The translations under genes and the position numbers were made by a program. The notes below the pieces were generated by a model that did not search any database, was not told where the DNA came from, and saw only the letters and a program-made list of their open reading frames with translations. DNA of 64,000 bases from Chrysogorgia sp. JL179-B06 (lineage: Eukaryota; Cnidaria; Anthozoa; Scleralcyonacea; Chrysogorgiidae), in contig JAYKKM010000428.1 in NCBI GenBank assembly GCA_035772405.1, positions 6,660,001 through 6,724,000 of the forward strand, in the 5' to 3' direction. Shown piece after piece: positions 13,101-21,859 of this stretch (its first letter is position 1; each line of letters opens with the position of its first letter).

Positions 13101-13815
13101 ACAATGGTATATTTTTCGGTACATGAGAATAAATACAAGTCTCAAGAGGAAAGAGGCTAACATGACCAACATGGCTGCAAAACCTTGTATATTCTTATAT
13201 AATACTTTCTTGTATTTTCATCAGCATTGTTTTTTCTTTAGAAATTTTGATCGAATAAAGTCAACAAGAGAAACAGATGCTTGTCAGGAGCTTGAGAATG
13301 TCAAATCCAAGATCATAGAAGGCAAGAAATCCAAAAGAAGCGAGCGATACCCAAGCACTCTTATCCTTTTCATCGTTGGCCATTGCAACGATGCCGGGAA
13401 TTTAATGTTGCCAGATAAATCTATTTTAAAAAAGAAAAGTATTCATAATTTCATCCGTGATGTAAATATGAAGAAGGTGATAGTTCTCTGTAATGGTTTT
13501 TATTCTGAAAAGCTCGTCAAGCATTTAGCTACGGTTAAATCTAATTTCCTAAACTCAAACGCGTTCTTCGGAGTTTTTTCACACGGTGGTAATCTGTGCA
13601 GCATGTCTCTCAAGAATGTTTGTGAGAAACACAGCATCATTGTCAGATATATTTTAGATATTTTGAAGGAAAGCAAGCCTCCTTTCAGACATTGTCACCT
13701 GACAGTTAAAGATCTTGTTCAATTGGTCAGTGAGCGCATGTTCGCCGAGTGCGGAAGATGCCTGAAACCAATTGAGCGTAATGGTGCCGGAGACATCCCT
13801 GTGTCGTACTTGTAA
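1021..13815 (+). CDS. Host gene: kinase-like, RING-like and caspase-like protein, eight exons, 5' end missing
   Basis: Joined exons: 1021-1158, 2059-2279, 2480-2640, 5041-5154, 6007-6100, 8097-8201, 11359-11479 and 13242-13815. Each is bounded by AG acceptors and GT donors, and reading phase is kept across every junction. The order of domains is a protein-kinase C-lobe region, a C-x2-C zinc module like a RING finger, then a domain resembling the caspase (C14) fold, ending in TAA. The kinase HRD and DFG motifs are replaced, which suggests a pseudokinase. A kinase-RING-caspase arrangement points to a signalling or cell-death role, which is inference. The N-terminal exons lie before the window or were not recognised. 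Confidence 0.7.
2059..2279 (+). CDS. Host gene exon: catalytic and activation-loop region of the kinase-like domain
   Basis: The acceptor is 'cattttag' and the donor 'A|gtatgt'. The translation has KVLLDANFNPRICGVG where an active kinase has the N-hLLD...DFG block. The catalytic HRD is replaced by an NCQ context and the DFG by CGV. The end reads KNVVWSVG, equivalent to the 'DVWSFG' block of subdomain IX. These losses suggest a pseudokinase. Confidence 0.7.
2480..2640 (+). CDS. Host gene exon: kinase-like domain, helices F to G
   Basis: The acceptor is 'ttttttgcag' and the donor 'GCG|gtacgt'. The join with the previous exon recreates IIWEMLLGQ, the usual 'vvLWEMlTG' kinase helix F motif. The exon ends in phase 0. 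Confidence 0.7.
3078..3287. repeat. Telomere-like minisatellite (CCCTAA-related units)
   Basis: About four imperfect units combining 'accctaatactaaccctaat' and 'cttattagggtgggac'. Both strands of the TTAGGG word alternate, so this is an internal degenerate array in an intron and not a chromosome end. Confidence 0.7.
3495..3908. repeat. Dispersed repeat (family B, copy 1)
   Basis: The block beginning 'gtcacatgacacccag' and ending 'cctgggtacgaggttg' recurs in two pieces at 15,270-15,590 and 16,393-16,515. No reading frame is conserved. It is probably a non-autonomous transposon fragment in the intron. Confidence 0.65.
4683..4750 (-). repeat. tRNA-derived sequence (SINE head or tRNA pseudogene)
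   Basis: On the minus strand there is a box A-like 'tagctcaatagttagagc' with a D-stem GCTC/GAGC, and a box B-like 'ggttccatccc' inside a five-base T-stem. The acceptor stem does not pair and the variable region is missing, so it is not a working tRNA gene. Confidence 0.55.
5041..5154 (+). CDS. Host gene exon: kinase-like domain, helices H to I
   Basis: The acceptor is 'tgttttttag' and the donor 'AAG|gtttgt'; it is 38 codons and phase 0 at both ends. The translation AIRCMLLRLDERMSLNGLYNAL matches the 'C(L)...xxRPs...vxxxL' pattern that closes a protein-kinase domain. Confidence 0.7.
6007..6100 (+). CDS. Host gene exon: start of RING-like zinc finger
   Basis: The acceptor is 'acatttag' and the donor 'GAGAG|gtaaaa'. 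A charged lysine-rich helix is followed by QCIFCMRNERG, the first C-x2-C pair of a RING-like finger. The exon ends after one base of a glycine codon. Confidence 0.65.
6178..6835. repeat. Foldback element interrupted by a nested MITE
   Basis: The left arm near 6,180-6,260 ('gtttttcaatcacgg') pairs with a right arm split between 6,545-6,600 and 6,784-6,835. Removing the 181-bp insert at 6,603-6,783 makes the right arm continuous, so the insert arrived later. Confidence 0.65.
6603..6783. mobile_element. 181-bp MITE with a 9-bp target duplication
   Basis: A near-perfect hairpin begins TAGCCTCCTCCGCAGG and ends with its reverse complement; the arms are about 78 bases. It is flanked directly by CATAAGATT at 6,594-6,602 and at 6,784-6,792. 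A 9-bp duplication with long terminal inverted repeats is typical of Mutator-like (MULE) elements, so this is probably a non-autonomous MULE derivative. Confidence 0.8.
7371..8005. repeat. Large foldback element (~635 bp)
   Basis: The two ~300-base arms are inverted copies, meeting near 7,692 in 'gtattgtataataatttcta'. Matching sub-blocks include 'catgatatcaagaattat', the 'ggcttacttcctaaac' region and 'tctgtaggtgacgtaatt' with their complements. A single arm of the same family is present at 42,560-42,850. No protein is encoded. Confidence 0.8.
8097..8201 (+). CDS. Host gene exon: rest of RING-like zinc finger
   Basis: The acceptor is 'attttcaag' and the donor 'ATTG|gtaagt'. The translation has LTCGCTTACYECLKN and LYCPEHGRQF, supplying C-G-C, C-x2-C and C-P-x-H. 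With the previous exon this gives the eight-ligand order of a RING-type finger of the short, IAP-like kind. Confidence 0.65.
8917..9160. repeat. Minisatellite of ~16-18 bp units
   Basis: About a dozen degenerate copies of 'ttcttgatcgaaaaaa'. The repeat opens frames on the minus strand, which are an artefact of the repeat. It lies in the intron between exons 8,201 and 11,359. Confidence 0.85.
9445..10859. repeat. 70-bp tandem satellite, about 20 copies
   Basis: The unit runs from 'tatgttgtacaacattgccc' through 'gctaaacagtctaacattg' to 'gaccagcaaatgttgacc'. Most copies are 70 bp; some lack one T and are 69 bp. Variants such as 'aacgtgggg' against 'aacatgggg' are interspersed, which suggests higher-order homogenisation. 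The array opens frames on both strands but has no sign of coding. Confidence 0.95.
11021..11194. repeat. MITE-like foldback (family C, copy 1)
   Basis: A ~170-bp inverted repeat with ends 'tatagacctctttca' and 'tgaaagtggtctata'; the internal 'aattagcctttatgg' and 'gttgtaaaggctaattt' also pair. A second copy lies at 13,968-14,138. Confidence 0.75.
11359..11479 (+). CDS. Host gene exon: start of caspase-like domain
   Basis: The acceptor is 'tatttgcag' and the donor 'AA|gtaaga'. The translation has YGVLIQGDF, like the first beta strand of the caspase fold, then DANAIENLYTDQNIFDIK, which fits the following helix and strand ('DAxxLxxxLxxlGF'). The two leftover bases are completed by the first A of the last exon. 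Confidence 0.55.
11931..12168. repeat. Foldback element
   Basis: 'ataagccagttcgtaatgt' at the left pairs with 'acattacgaactggcttat' at the right. 'aaaacttatttcaattcata' and its complement form the inner stem. Non-coding, in the last intron of the host gene. Confidence 0.75.
12236..12610. repeat. Foldback element with SINE-like core
   Basis: The arms pair through 'cctcccgctaggtcaataag' against 'cttattgacctagcgggagg', and through 'gaccgtgagcaggataat' against 'attatcctgctcgcggtc'. The centre (12,366-12,500) holds a four-fold 'gatcgtcaagtttcctaa' repeat. Its flanks match the tail of the tRNA-derived SINE seen at 12,895 and 40,735. Confidence 0.65.
12895..13035 (+). repeat. tRNA-derived SINE, copy 1
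   Basis: The head has box A-like 'tagctcaatgattagagc' and box B-like 'ggtttgattc'. It is followed by the shared tail 'gacgatcgttcatgtatcg' ... 'cagtgtatatat'. Head and tail together recur at 40,735-40,925 and, inverted, at 40,540-40,660. Confidence 0.65.
13242..13815 (+). CDS. Host gene last exon: caspase-like domain and C-terminus
   Basis: The acceptor is 'tttttctttag' and the stop is TAA at 13,813-13,815. STLILFIVGHCNDAGNLMLP resembles the caspase strand with the catalytic histidine ('GHG'), and KKVIVLCNGFYSE resembles the strand with the catalytic cysteine. Histidine and cysteine are both present, but the usual QACxG context is not. The domain could therefore be an active divergent C14 peptidase or an inactive relative. 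The C-terminus carries extra cysteines (CGRC). Confidence 0.55.
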
Positions 13816-13967
13816 GGAGAGTTCTAACCATTGGCGGCGCCGGGGAGAGAACCTCCCCCCATTTGGTGTAGCACCCTTGTTTCTTAGAAATAGGTCAGAC
13901 ATTGTCATAATATGGCAACATGGGCATAGTTTATGTTTGTAATACCTATTGTATACCTATTTAATAA

Positions 13968-14138
13968 GCTATAGACTTCTTTCATAATGCCTGCCATTTT
14001 AAATAATATTCTTTTGTGCGCATATAAATTAGCCTTTACAACCTCGTTAGGAAGCAAAGATTCTTTTGAATTGCTGATACACAAACGAGATGCACATAAA
14101 GGAATATTTAAATTGTCCGCCATTATGAAAGAGGTCTA
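13968..14138. repeat. MITE-like foldback (family C, copy 2)
   Basis: Inverted relative to copy 1. It shares 'gcctttacaacctcgttagg', 'ggaagcaaagattctttt' and the end 'gaaagaggtctata'. Confidence 0.75.
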
Positions 14139-15269
14139 TAGCAAAGTAAGTTTAAAAATACATTAGTAACTTGATATCATATATTATGCATTAAAGCTAC
14201 TAACCATATCTATAATATATACGGTGCAAAATATTTCCTGAACAAATTGACAAAACCTTTACAAAAAAGTTTTTTCGTGCGGAAAACATTGACCAAAGAT
14301 TGTCCGAAGTCACTTTTTCATAAGCCAATGCGGTATATCGTAACCAAAATGCTGTTAATATGTCAAAATACAGTCGGGCCCGCCTAATGAGTTTTCTATT
14401 CTAACCATAACCCCCACCTTAAGTGTCTTCCTAATCCTAACCCCTGGCTGTACCTTGACGTATTAACCACATTTTGGTTATAAAAAAAGAAGGAAACAAT
14501 GTCTTAAACATGTCCTCTAAGAAATGAACAGATCAACATAAATTTAATGTACTCCTTGATTTAGGTCGATCACATGCAGTACCTTCCGCATTTACTGTAT
14601 ATGAGCTGGACTAGCCTGGTTAACTGGGCTGAGTTGTGTCACGAAAATCATTCCTCGACCCAAAAAGATTATTTGAATTCACGTTATGCTCTTCCTACAG
14701 ACAAACTAATCCAAACACATTTCTGCTTTGAAATATGATTTGCGTGTATGTAGTAGCCGTGATAAGAACTTCATTTTAAAGTGAATTAGCCCGGCTCATA
14801 TAAACAGCCCTAAATTATTCCAGGGATGGAAAAACATTCGTGTTTCAATGCATCTTTATAGAAATAGATTTATTTTGAAGAACGTTATACAATGCACATA
14901 TTATTATATGTGTATTACTATATACTATATTTCCTTTGTAAATATTTCTTAGCACCATTCATATCTTAGCTCATTTCGATTTTTTAAAAATTTCTGTAAA
15001 TATTACACGCATTACTGCATTGAGCGTAGATGCAGCTGACGTCAAACGTCGGACGTTTTGTATGCTAAAGTAAAATTATTTTGTTTATAAATGCACGAGC
15101 TTTAATAAATAATTCACTTTCACTACCTTTGTGTTGTTTGATTCACTTACATCATAGTCAATATATGGTCTAGAAACTTGGCAAACATCAGTTAACAAAT
15201 ACTGCAATAGCACTTACGACGGACGGTTAGAAGTAATTGTCCCAACCTCGTACGGCGAAAATGGCCCTG

Positions 15270-15590
15270 GGATCGGCTGGTCACATGACACCCAGAATTT
15301 CTGGGTGTTTAGATATGATCATTTTTGTGGTATTTGTTCCATTTCCTTTGTCTACTTTGTTGACCTACTTTGTTGACTTTGTTGTCCTACTTTGTTCAAT
15401 GCTCTTCAGAGTTGTTCATGTCAGCATTCGTAGGCATAAAGCAGCTAACAAGCTTAATAATCCACCATACATCCATGATTATCTCTTACAAAAGGTACGA
15501 AGAAGCATATATCCAATTTAGCGAAAGCTATCGCTTCTAATTTGCTGTAAAATTTGAAGACAGCATTCAGATTTAGATGAATAAACTAGG
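15270..15590. repeat. Dispersed repeat (family B, copy 2, first part)
   Basis: Matches 3,510-3,780, including 'gtcacatgacacccag', 'aagcttaataatccacca' and 'agaagcatatatccaattta'. It has a small internal duplication of the 'ctactttgttgac' word. Confidence 0.65.
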
Positions 15591-16392
15591 AGTTCTTATC
15601 AGAAGTGAAATGCTGCCTTGGGACTGACACAGGGAGTGAGTGGATACGAAGTTGCCTGTAGTGTAGAAGTGTTCAGGATTAGGCATGCCAGCAGAATGCT
15701 AGAAATCTGCTATAGCATGGAGGATCAAATAAATATAATGTATTGTAGAATATAAACCACGTATCAAAGGCGATCATATGGCCTCGTAATATTAAAATAA
15801 CATACGGCGCGTTTATAATGTCAAAATTCAATATGAGCATTTGAACTTATTCGAACAACATTTACTCAAAACCAGCAAGCCTCGCGAAGTTATAAATTTT
15901 CCATTCAAGCGACACTTTTGCCAAATCGAACTTCATGTTTGTAATATTTGCTGACTTATCTAGCGGTCATATTTCAAATCGAAGGCGGGATGTCACCGCG
16001 GTTGTTAAAAACATTGAGGTTTATATAGTTTCTCCTTGAATTAAGACGCTGTCGTTTGTTGCCGTGTTCCGACGAGCAAGCCTCGCGAAGTTATAAAATT
16101 TCCACTCAAGCGACACTTTTGCCAATGCCAAATCGAACTTCAGATATTTCAAATCGAACAAACGAACGGGAAATATACCTATACAGCATAATCCAATCTT
16201 CCTTGCAATGGAGCTTGCAACCTGTTTCGCGACCGCTTCGTGAGTGCCCCCCCCGTTTCCCCCCGGATTTGCGAACAGATATGAAAAATTTTTCAATAAT
16301 CGAGATCTTGTCGGCTATACATAGCTCGGTAAAGGAACTGGGTACGAGTTAACAAGGAACGTCAAGAATAGTGTGCTGCCTCCCTGAGGGGA

Positions 16393-16515
16393 GGCAGCAA
16401 TTATACTCGGCTGAATTAATTGAGTTTTATGACAAGCCAATCGGATTATAGAATGGACCAGCCGATCCCGATCCGACCTTCCGCCGTGGAGGCAAAATGT
16501 CCTGGGAACGAGGTT
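16393..16515. repeat. Dispersed repeat (family B, second part)
   Basis: Matches 3,782-3,908, including 'gaattaattgagttttatg' and 'ggaccagccgatccc', and ends in a near copy of 'tgggtacgaggttg'. Confidence 0.6.
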
Positions 16516-16904
16516 GTAATTGTCCCTCATACTTAATTTTATTAAGCTTCGGGAAGTCGAACTTGAGATTGTCAAATATTTAGATGTACTTGATAAATAA
16601 TGTAAACTTTGTTAGCAAGATTAATCCAAGAACAACGAGATAAAAAAGGAGAAAGATATAATGCAGGAAAGACCTTATATCGAATCATTGCTGCACTAAA
16701 CCCACGTGGATATATAGCAAATGCCGGCGAGAAGTATAAATATGCTGAGCAGGAGTGATAGTTGGTAGGGCAGGCTGTTGGTAGGTAGTTGTAAAATGAA
16801 TACATTTGATATTTGAACAACCCGCTTTCCCTGGGAGATCTTCAAATCCGCCATTTTGAAGAGAGTTTTGTTTTTCGCAGCCAAGAATATTATATTTGAT
16901 AAGA

Positions 16905-17625
16905 ATGATATTAGACTTGGATCAAGTCCGTCTCTCCAATGGGTTGGGAGATTCGGGAGCGGCTGATGGATTGGGACGAACGCAGGGGGAGGAGAGATGG
17001 ACTTGGTTTACCAGCGTTTTGAATCTAATTATCATAATTTATACAATTTGGTGGAAAGATGATTGATGTTTATATGGAAGCGGCCATTTAGATTTCATTT
17101 CCTAATAAAAACACTGTACTTTCTGCGATATGTTGGTATTTAAGAAAACCTAATCCATAACTAATATCATATTTCAATAAATTCATATTCGAATATAGCA
17201 CGCAAACTATATCACCGATTGAAATGAACACTTATAGACACGCCTTCGACACACCTCGTCTCTTCTCTGCTCCCCTCGTGATTTTTTGCTCGTTGCTCTT
17301 TAGTACACCCCAAAGATCGAAATGTGGAGAGACGACTGGGATTGGCGTTGTAATAGCATTGTAACCAATAAGTTATTGGATTGTAACCAACCCCAAAACA
17401 ACAAAGATCCTAACCCCCCGCCTAACGAGTTTTGTAACCCTAATCCCCCGGACAGCGAGTTTTCTAAACAATCCAATAACTTTTTCCCAGTCATCTCTCC
17501 ACTTTCGACCTTTTGGGATACCTACTGTAAAGATCCACGACCGCGCTTTTTCCCGATCCGTCAGCCACTCCCAAGTCCCCCAACCCTATGGAGAGACCGA
17601 TTTGATCCAAATCTAGAATGATATG
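16905..17625. repeat. Foldback element
   Basis: 'ggatcaagtccgtctctcca' near 16,920 pairs imperfectly with the region ending 'gagagaccgatttgatcc' near 17,608. An inner stem pairs 'gtggagagacgactggg' at 17,323 with 'cccagtcatctctccac' near 17,490. Non-coding. Confidence 0.6.
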
Positions 17626-18337
17626 TTCGACATCCACAACAAATTTGGCTGTTTTGGCATATACAAACGCATCAGGCATGCCCAGAAACACCAAGTAATA
17701 GTGATTCCGACATGGACAGTCAGCCATCAACAGTAGAAACCGGTAAAAAAGAAGAAATATTAGTGGCCAGGATTCTGAAATAGGGCATCCAATTTGGGAA
17801 CATATCAGACAAAAGTGATGACACACTTCTAGGGGAAAATATTTGAATTTTGGGTAAACTGCATTTCCTGAATTTTGAGAGCACTTTTGAACAAAATATA
17901 ACGGTCTTAAATCAAAATTTTAAACGGGGTATCTCATCATTTTAAATACATATTTTGGTCCAAATATGATTATATTATCTCATATATAATGAAGCAGTAA
18001 ATTAGTTAATTTACATCTTCAAGAGAAGAAATTCATAATCTATGCAGTGAATTATTAATTATAAGTTTACTTTAATTCATGTCAGCATCTGTGTAGCGTA
18101 CTAAAGATCGTGTCAGACCCATTCAAGATTATTTGCCGGCAATGCTGCCATGCTTCTTCATTCAACTAGGACATTTACATTCAACTAGATACACTGTCAA
18201 ATTGGTCAAAATGTCACATGTATGACGCCCTTCTGGCTATAAGCCTTCTCTTACCAGTGCCACTAACAGGAGCATTAGTACAACTCCGCTTTGGAGTTTG
18301 TTTGGAAGCCTTTCCCCCGAGAAACCCCAAAGACAAT

Positions 18338-18390
18338 TGGCAATACAATACAATACAATACAATACAATACAATACAATACAAAATATTG
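18338..18390. repeat. (ACAAT)n microsatellite
   Basis: About ten units of 'caata'. A similar ACAAC/ACAAT tract lies at 40,075-40,146, also beside retrotransposon sequence. Confidence 0.9.
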
Positions 18391-18908
18391 ATTTTAGTAC
18401 AAGTTAAGTTTACAGGTGATGGGTCTTATATAACAATAAGTGCCATTAATGGTCAAATTTAGATAATATATATACGCAAAATAAGAAACTTGTTCTTAAA
18501 GCAATTTCGGAATAAAATAAAGTGTTAGTTCGTAGAAGTTCAATAACGTAAACTACTCAATATCGCATTCTCTTACTAAAGCATCATCTGTGATGCCCAG
18601 ATGTTCACGGTATATATTAGTTGACCCTTGTATTGCGTCAGTGCAACATAGTTTCCTGAACGCCTTAAGATATTCTCATTCGGTGGATGCCAGGACCACA
18701 AAACCAAATACATCACATTGCTTACCTTGTTCGCTGAAGAATAGCGCTCCGTCGAGATGACGTCAGTACCGATGTTTGTCCGCTTTTACCCATAATTATT
18801 GCGGCCATAAAAAAATAAATAGCTCATTTGCAATCATTTGTGAGTCAAATTTGGTTTGTTTGTCCGCTTTTTGAGCTATTAATAGCAGCCAGACTCTACG
18901 CTATTGTT

Positions 18909-19816
18909 TTAGTCCGTCATATTTTTCCATTTTTCGTTGTTCGGCCTTACGGAGACCTTCTGCACTATTGTCAAAGGGGTAACAAACATCAATGATGAGA
19001 ACTTTATTGCCTTCTTCAACAATAATGTCAGGGCGTAGACGAGAGTTGGCAGCATGAACTTGTTGGTCAGTTGTAACAGTTCCATGTCGAACGGCGTGCG
19101 GAGAATATACTGGGCATGTTTGGAAGACAGTGGCACAACGGCGACATTTTGAGCTGGCATTATACCACCGGCTCTTGACATTATTTAGAGGAAGACAATT
19201 AAGTCGAGCACGGTGAATAAAACGCCAGTCCCTAAAACGGATGTTGAGACCATTGTACTGCCAGGATCCGTTGGCAAATCAGTAGTGAGAGACCGGGCCC
19301 CTGATCAGGGAGAGCAAATAGAGTTGATGCAAATTGGTCCTGGAATCTATTTTTAAGTAAAATAACTAAGGACTACATGAAAATGTAGGAAACGACTGGC
19401 ATCTTTAGCTAGAACAGAACCAGAGTTTGGAGAAGAAAGAACACGAAGTCCATTGTCGTTGAATTTAATTTCGATACCAAGGCTACGAGTTGATTTGCGG
19501 ACCCGTCCACAAGGATTGAATTCGGTACCGCATATTGTTAAGACGGTCATCAGGAAGGCAGGACAGATAGTTGGATTTAAGAGCAGATGTAAGATTACAC
19601 CGGGAGGAATATCGGACAGTTTCATTTAATTCAGCATTAGCAATGTGGATTAAAGTTGGGTCGGAAGTGGATAAAATCTTGACAGAATGAATTATTGCTT
19701 GAACGTCAGCCTCAAGGTTTGGATCAAGAAAACCAAGGTTACCAGCGCGCTTATGGGCGAAGATGTAGGAAGTAGAGGCTCGTGATGGAAGAGAACATAT
19801 TCTACGAACGGTGGAA
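18909..19816 (-). pseudogene. R2-like non-LTR retrotransposon remnant, C-terminal part
   Basis: Minus-strand frames encode a C-x2-C-rich segment (KCRRCATVFQTC). They continue with RLRPDIIVEEGNKVLIIDVC, which has the RPD...D arrangement of the restriction-like endonuclease of R2-group elements. Upstream, STSYIFAHKRAGNLGF fits the end of the reverse-transcriptase region. The frame is broken in places, so the copy is dead. Element 1 interrupts it at 19,816; the other half is at 39,911-40,185. Confidence 0.65.
19811..19816. repeat. Target site duplication of Element 1, left copy
   Basis: GTGGAA directly before the terminal AGTAGT. It is identical to the six bases after the right end, and 6 bp is the duplication length typical of Maverick/Polinton integration. 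Confidence 0.93.
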
Positions 19817-19985
19817 AGTAGTATAGCAAGTAGGGCTGCGAGCTCAATCGACCTCAACCGTGAATATAAATACCAAAACATCACCAAATTTGGCCAAGTC
19901 ACGACTCGACAAATTTGGTGATGTTTTGGTATTTATATTCACGGTTGAGGTCGAATAAGCCCACAGCCCTACTTGCTATACTACT
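19817..19985. repeat. 169-bp terminal palindrome, left
   Basis: The element tip folds on itself: AGTAGTATAGCAAGTAGGGC at the start pairs with its complement ending at 19,985. The long inner stem is 'cctcaaccgtgaatataaat' plus 'accaaaacatcaccaaattt'. The loop is asymmetric and appears in exactly inverted form at the other terminus. Confidence 0.9.
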
Positions 19986-20344
19986 ACAGCGATCGTTAGT
20001 CAATCTAAACACCCCTCCCACGTTTTCCTACTAAATTGATGCCAAACACACGCGAGACTCACGAGACAACACCAAATCGTTATTTTAACGAAATACGACA
20101 CATTTCGTCAAATTTAGAGAGAGTTTTGTGTCGTCATTTTCGCATTTGTGTTTGACAAGCTATGACTGACGCGCTCTACCATTGTTTCAATTCATGCGCG
20201 AAAAAAAAGCCACTAGATTTTGATTCTAGTGACGATGTTTAATAAATTTCAGCGAGAGAGCCACTAGAGTTTAGTGGTAGTGTTAAATAGATTTCACACG
20301 CGAGAGTGCTCTACCTGCTATATGAATCAAGGTCACCTGTTGAT

Positions 20345-20526
20345 GTTGCTAACAACAACATTCCATTGCGAATAGCAACCACGACTTTTCAAAAAAATGT
20401 TTTCACTTTTAAAAAATATTTTCACTTTTAAAAAATATTTTCACTTTGAAAAAATATTTTCATTTTAAAATATTTTTTTCAAAAAGTTGTGGTTGCTATT
20501 CGCAATGGAATGTTGTTGTTAGCAAC
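20345..20526. repeat. Second TIR hairpin with AT-rich repeats in the loop
   Basis: 'gttgctaacaacaacattcc' plus 'attgcgaatagcaacca' pairs with its complement ending at 20,526. The loop holds four copies of a 'ttttcacttttaaaaaatat' unit. Shorter palindromes around 'ccactagattttgattctag' lie at 20,209-20,290. Confidence 0.85.
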
Positions 20527-20728
20527 ACACCACGTACAACCACCTGCTGTCGCGCTGACTATGAGAGAAGAATCGCAGTGTTTGAAGAAGGAGTGAGGAC
20601 CACCATGCTAAGACTGTCCTAACTTTGAGCGTACTCGTTAAATCGTACACTATAAATATCGTGAATAAAAAAACTGTTGTGTGAATGGACTCGCGCGGTT
20701 GTTATGAAGCCACCTGCCAGCATGCAAA

Positions 20729-21220
20729 TTAGTCCACCCGCTCACTATTTTCAGTGTTTGTCGTCGAACTTCTGAAATGGTGGTCGTACACATATTTAGA
20801 CGTTGTGATTCCTCCCGACAACAAGCCCAAGAAAGGCACGTACGGTGTCACAATCGCGACAATGCTCTCGACGTCTTTTTTTAACAGCGGGTCTTTCTGC
20901 AACTCGTCATTTAGTTCGTCAGGATTTTCAATAGCGTTCAACCCATCCAGTAAGCTGGCGAATTTGCTGATTAACAAGTCGGTGAGAAAAGCGTTTGCAA
21001 TTTCCATTCTCTTCAACTCATATTGACGCCATATCTTGTCGATAACCTTTGCGGACGCTTTTTTAATGTACGCTTCAGATTGGCTTACCACACCATCGCC
21101 AGACAGTCTAATAAGTTCGGCTCTTCTAACGTCAATGTTGTCTTCCACAGTCGAAGTATCATCAGTCTCCTCAACTAGTTCTTCAATCGTGGGGTTTTCT
21201 TCACTTTTGCGTTTCACCAT
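20729..21220 (-). CDS. Conserved helical element protein, unknown role (Element 1)
   Basis: About 163 residues from the ATG at 21,220 (MVKRKSEENP). An upstream in-frame ATG at 21,241 lies inside the promoter-like motif, and the Element 2 homologue starts at the equivalent of 21,220. The N-terminus is acidic and threonine-rich. The core (AYIKKASAKVIDKI, NAFLTDLLISKFASLL) is helical, and the end PYVPFLGLLSGGITTSKYVY could touch a membrane. It is the last gene of the leftward block, directly behind the packaging ATPase, so a structural or packaging role is possible. Its 3' half lies in the terminal repeat and is repeated as a pseudogene at 38,747. Confidence 0.8.
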   Translation of the reverse strand: MVKRKSEENPTIEELVEETDDTSTVEDNIDVRRAELIRLSGDGVVSQSEAYIKKASAKVIDKIWRQYELKRMEIANAFLTDLLISKFASLLDGLNAIENPDELNDELQKDPLLKKDVESIVAIVTPYVPFLGLLSGGITTSKYVYDHHFRSSTTNTENSERVD

Positions 21221-21244
21221 CACGTTATTACTTATACCCATATT

Positions 21245-21844
21245 TTATTGCGGAATAACAACTTCGTGACTGTATGGATAGCGCAGTGAGATTTCAAGTC
21301 TAGCGTACTTATTATTTTTTAGTGCGGTCACAATCGCCGACGATTTTTCTCTGCTAATGTTTCCAAGGTAATCGTCGATAACGACCTTCATATCACTTCT
21401 GCTCGGGCAGTAAAAACAAACGAGCTTACTAATATTTTCTCTATACGGTTTTGCGATTGACGTTAGTTGTTGTGTGATGACAATAACGCTCAACATAAAA
21501 TGTCGCGCACTAAAAGCCAAGTTGACCAATTGACTAGTCCTATTCTTGACATCTTGAGAGCTCGCACAGTCGTCCAACACAATCAGAGTGTTAGTGCCTT
21601 TAAAAACATTTGTTACACACTTGAGAACAGCGTCGACACTGTCCTGTGTGCAGTCTATCGCTAACACGTCAGGGTCGCGCACATATTTCCAATCTTGATA
21701 CGCTTTGTTCCACTCGAAAGTAGGGCAAATCAACACAATGTAGTCAAATTTACTAAAGTGCTCAGATTCCAATGTTTCCAGCAAATAATGCGTCTTACCA
21801 CAAGCTGTCATACCAACAATTAACATATTAAACGGAGTCTCCAT
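21245..21844 (-). CDS. Genome-packaging ATPase, FtsK/HerA (A32) type (Element 1)
   Basis: 199 residues. Walker A is GMTACGKT at residues 11-18, Walker B is TLIVLDDC around 86-93, and a polar strand IVITQQLT follows near 137-145. This is the layout of the small viral packaging ATPases that pump DNA into preformed capsids. It sits just downstream of the probable capsid gene, the usual neighbourhood. The reading frame is complete. Confidence 0.85.
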   Translation of the reverse strand: METPFNMLIVGMTACGKTHYLLETLESEHFSKFDYIVLICPTFEWNKAYQDWKYVRDPDVLAIDCTQDSVDAVLKCVTNVFKGTNTLIVLDDCASSQDVKNRTSQLVNLAFSARHFMLSVIVITQQLTSIAKPYRENISKLVCFYCPSRSDMKVVIDDYLGNISREKSSAIVTALKNNKYARLEISLRYPYSHEVVIPQ

Positions 21845-21859
21845 TAACCCACGTTTGAT

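Larger units (their letters stand above)
13816..18330. other. Repeat-rich intergenic stretch
   Basis: No convincing gene. It contains MITE family C copy 2, pieces of repeat family B, a local direct duplication ('agcaagcctcgcgaagttat' near 15,875 and 16,076) and a foldback at 16,905-17,625. The reading frames here lack homology that I recognise. Confidence 0.6.
19817..21004. repeat. Element 1 left terminal inverted repeat
   Basis: It pairs with 38,747-39,910. The outer ~900 bases are non-coding and hold two large hairpins. The inner ~275 bases cover the 3' half of the first leftward gene. The left copy is slightly longer because the right copy lacks about 20 bases inside the gene portion. Confidence 0.95.

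Noticed and set aside
17322..17621. 99-residue plus-strand frame rich in Asn and Pro
   Set aside because: Falls in a foldback repeat, with an opposing frame on the other strand; no coding evidence.
19483..19902. Minus-strand 139-residue frame crossing the left end of Element 1
   Set aside because: A chance fusion of TIR sequence to the R2-like remnant; the border at 19,816/19,817 splits it.
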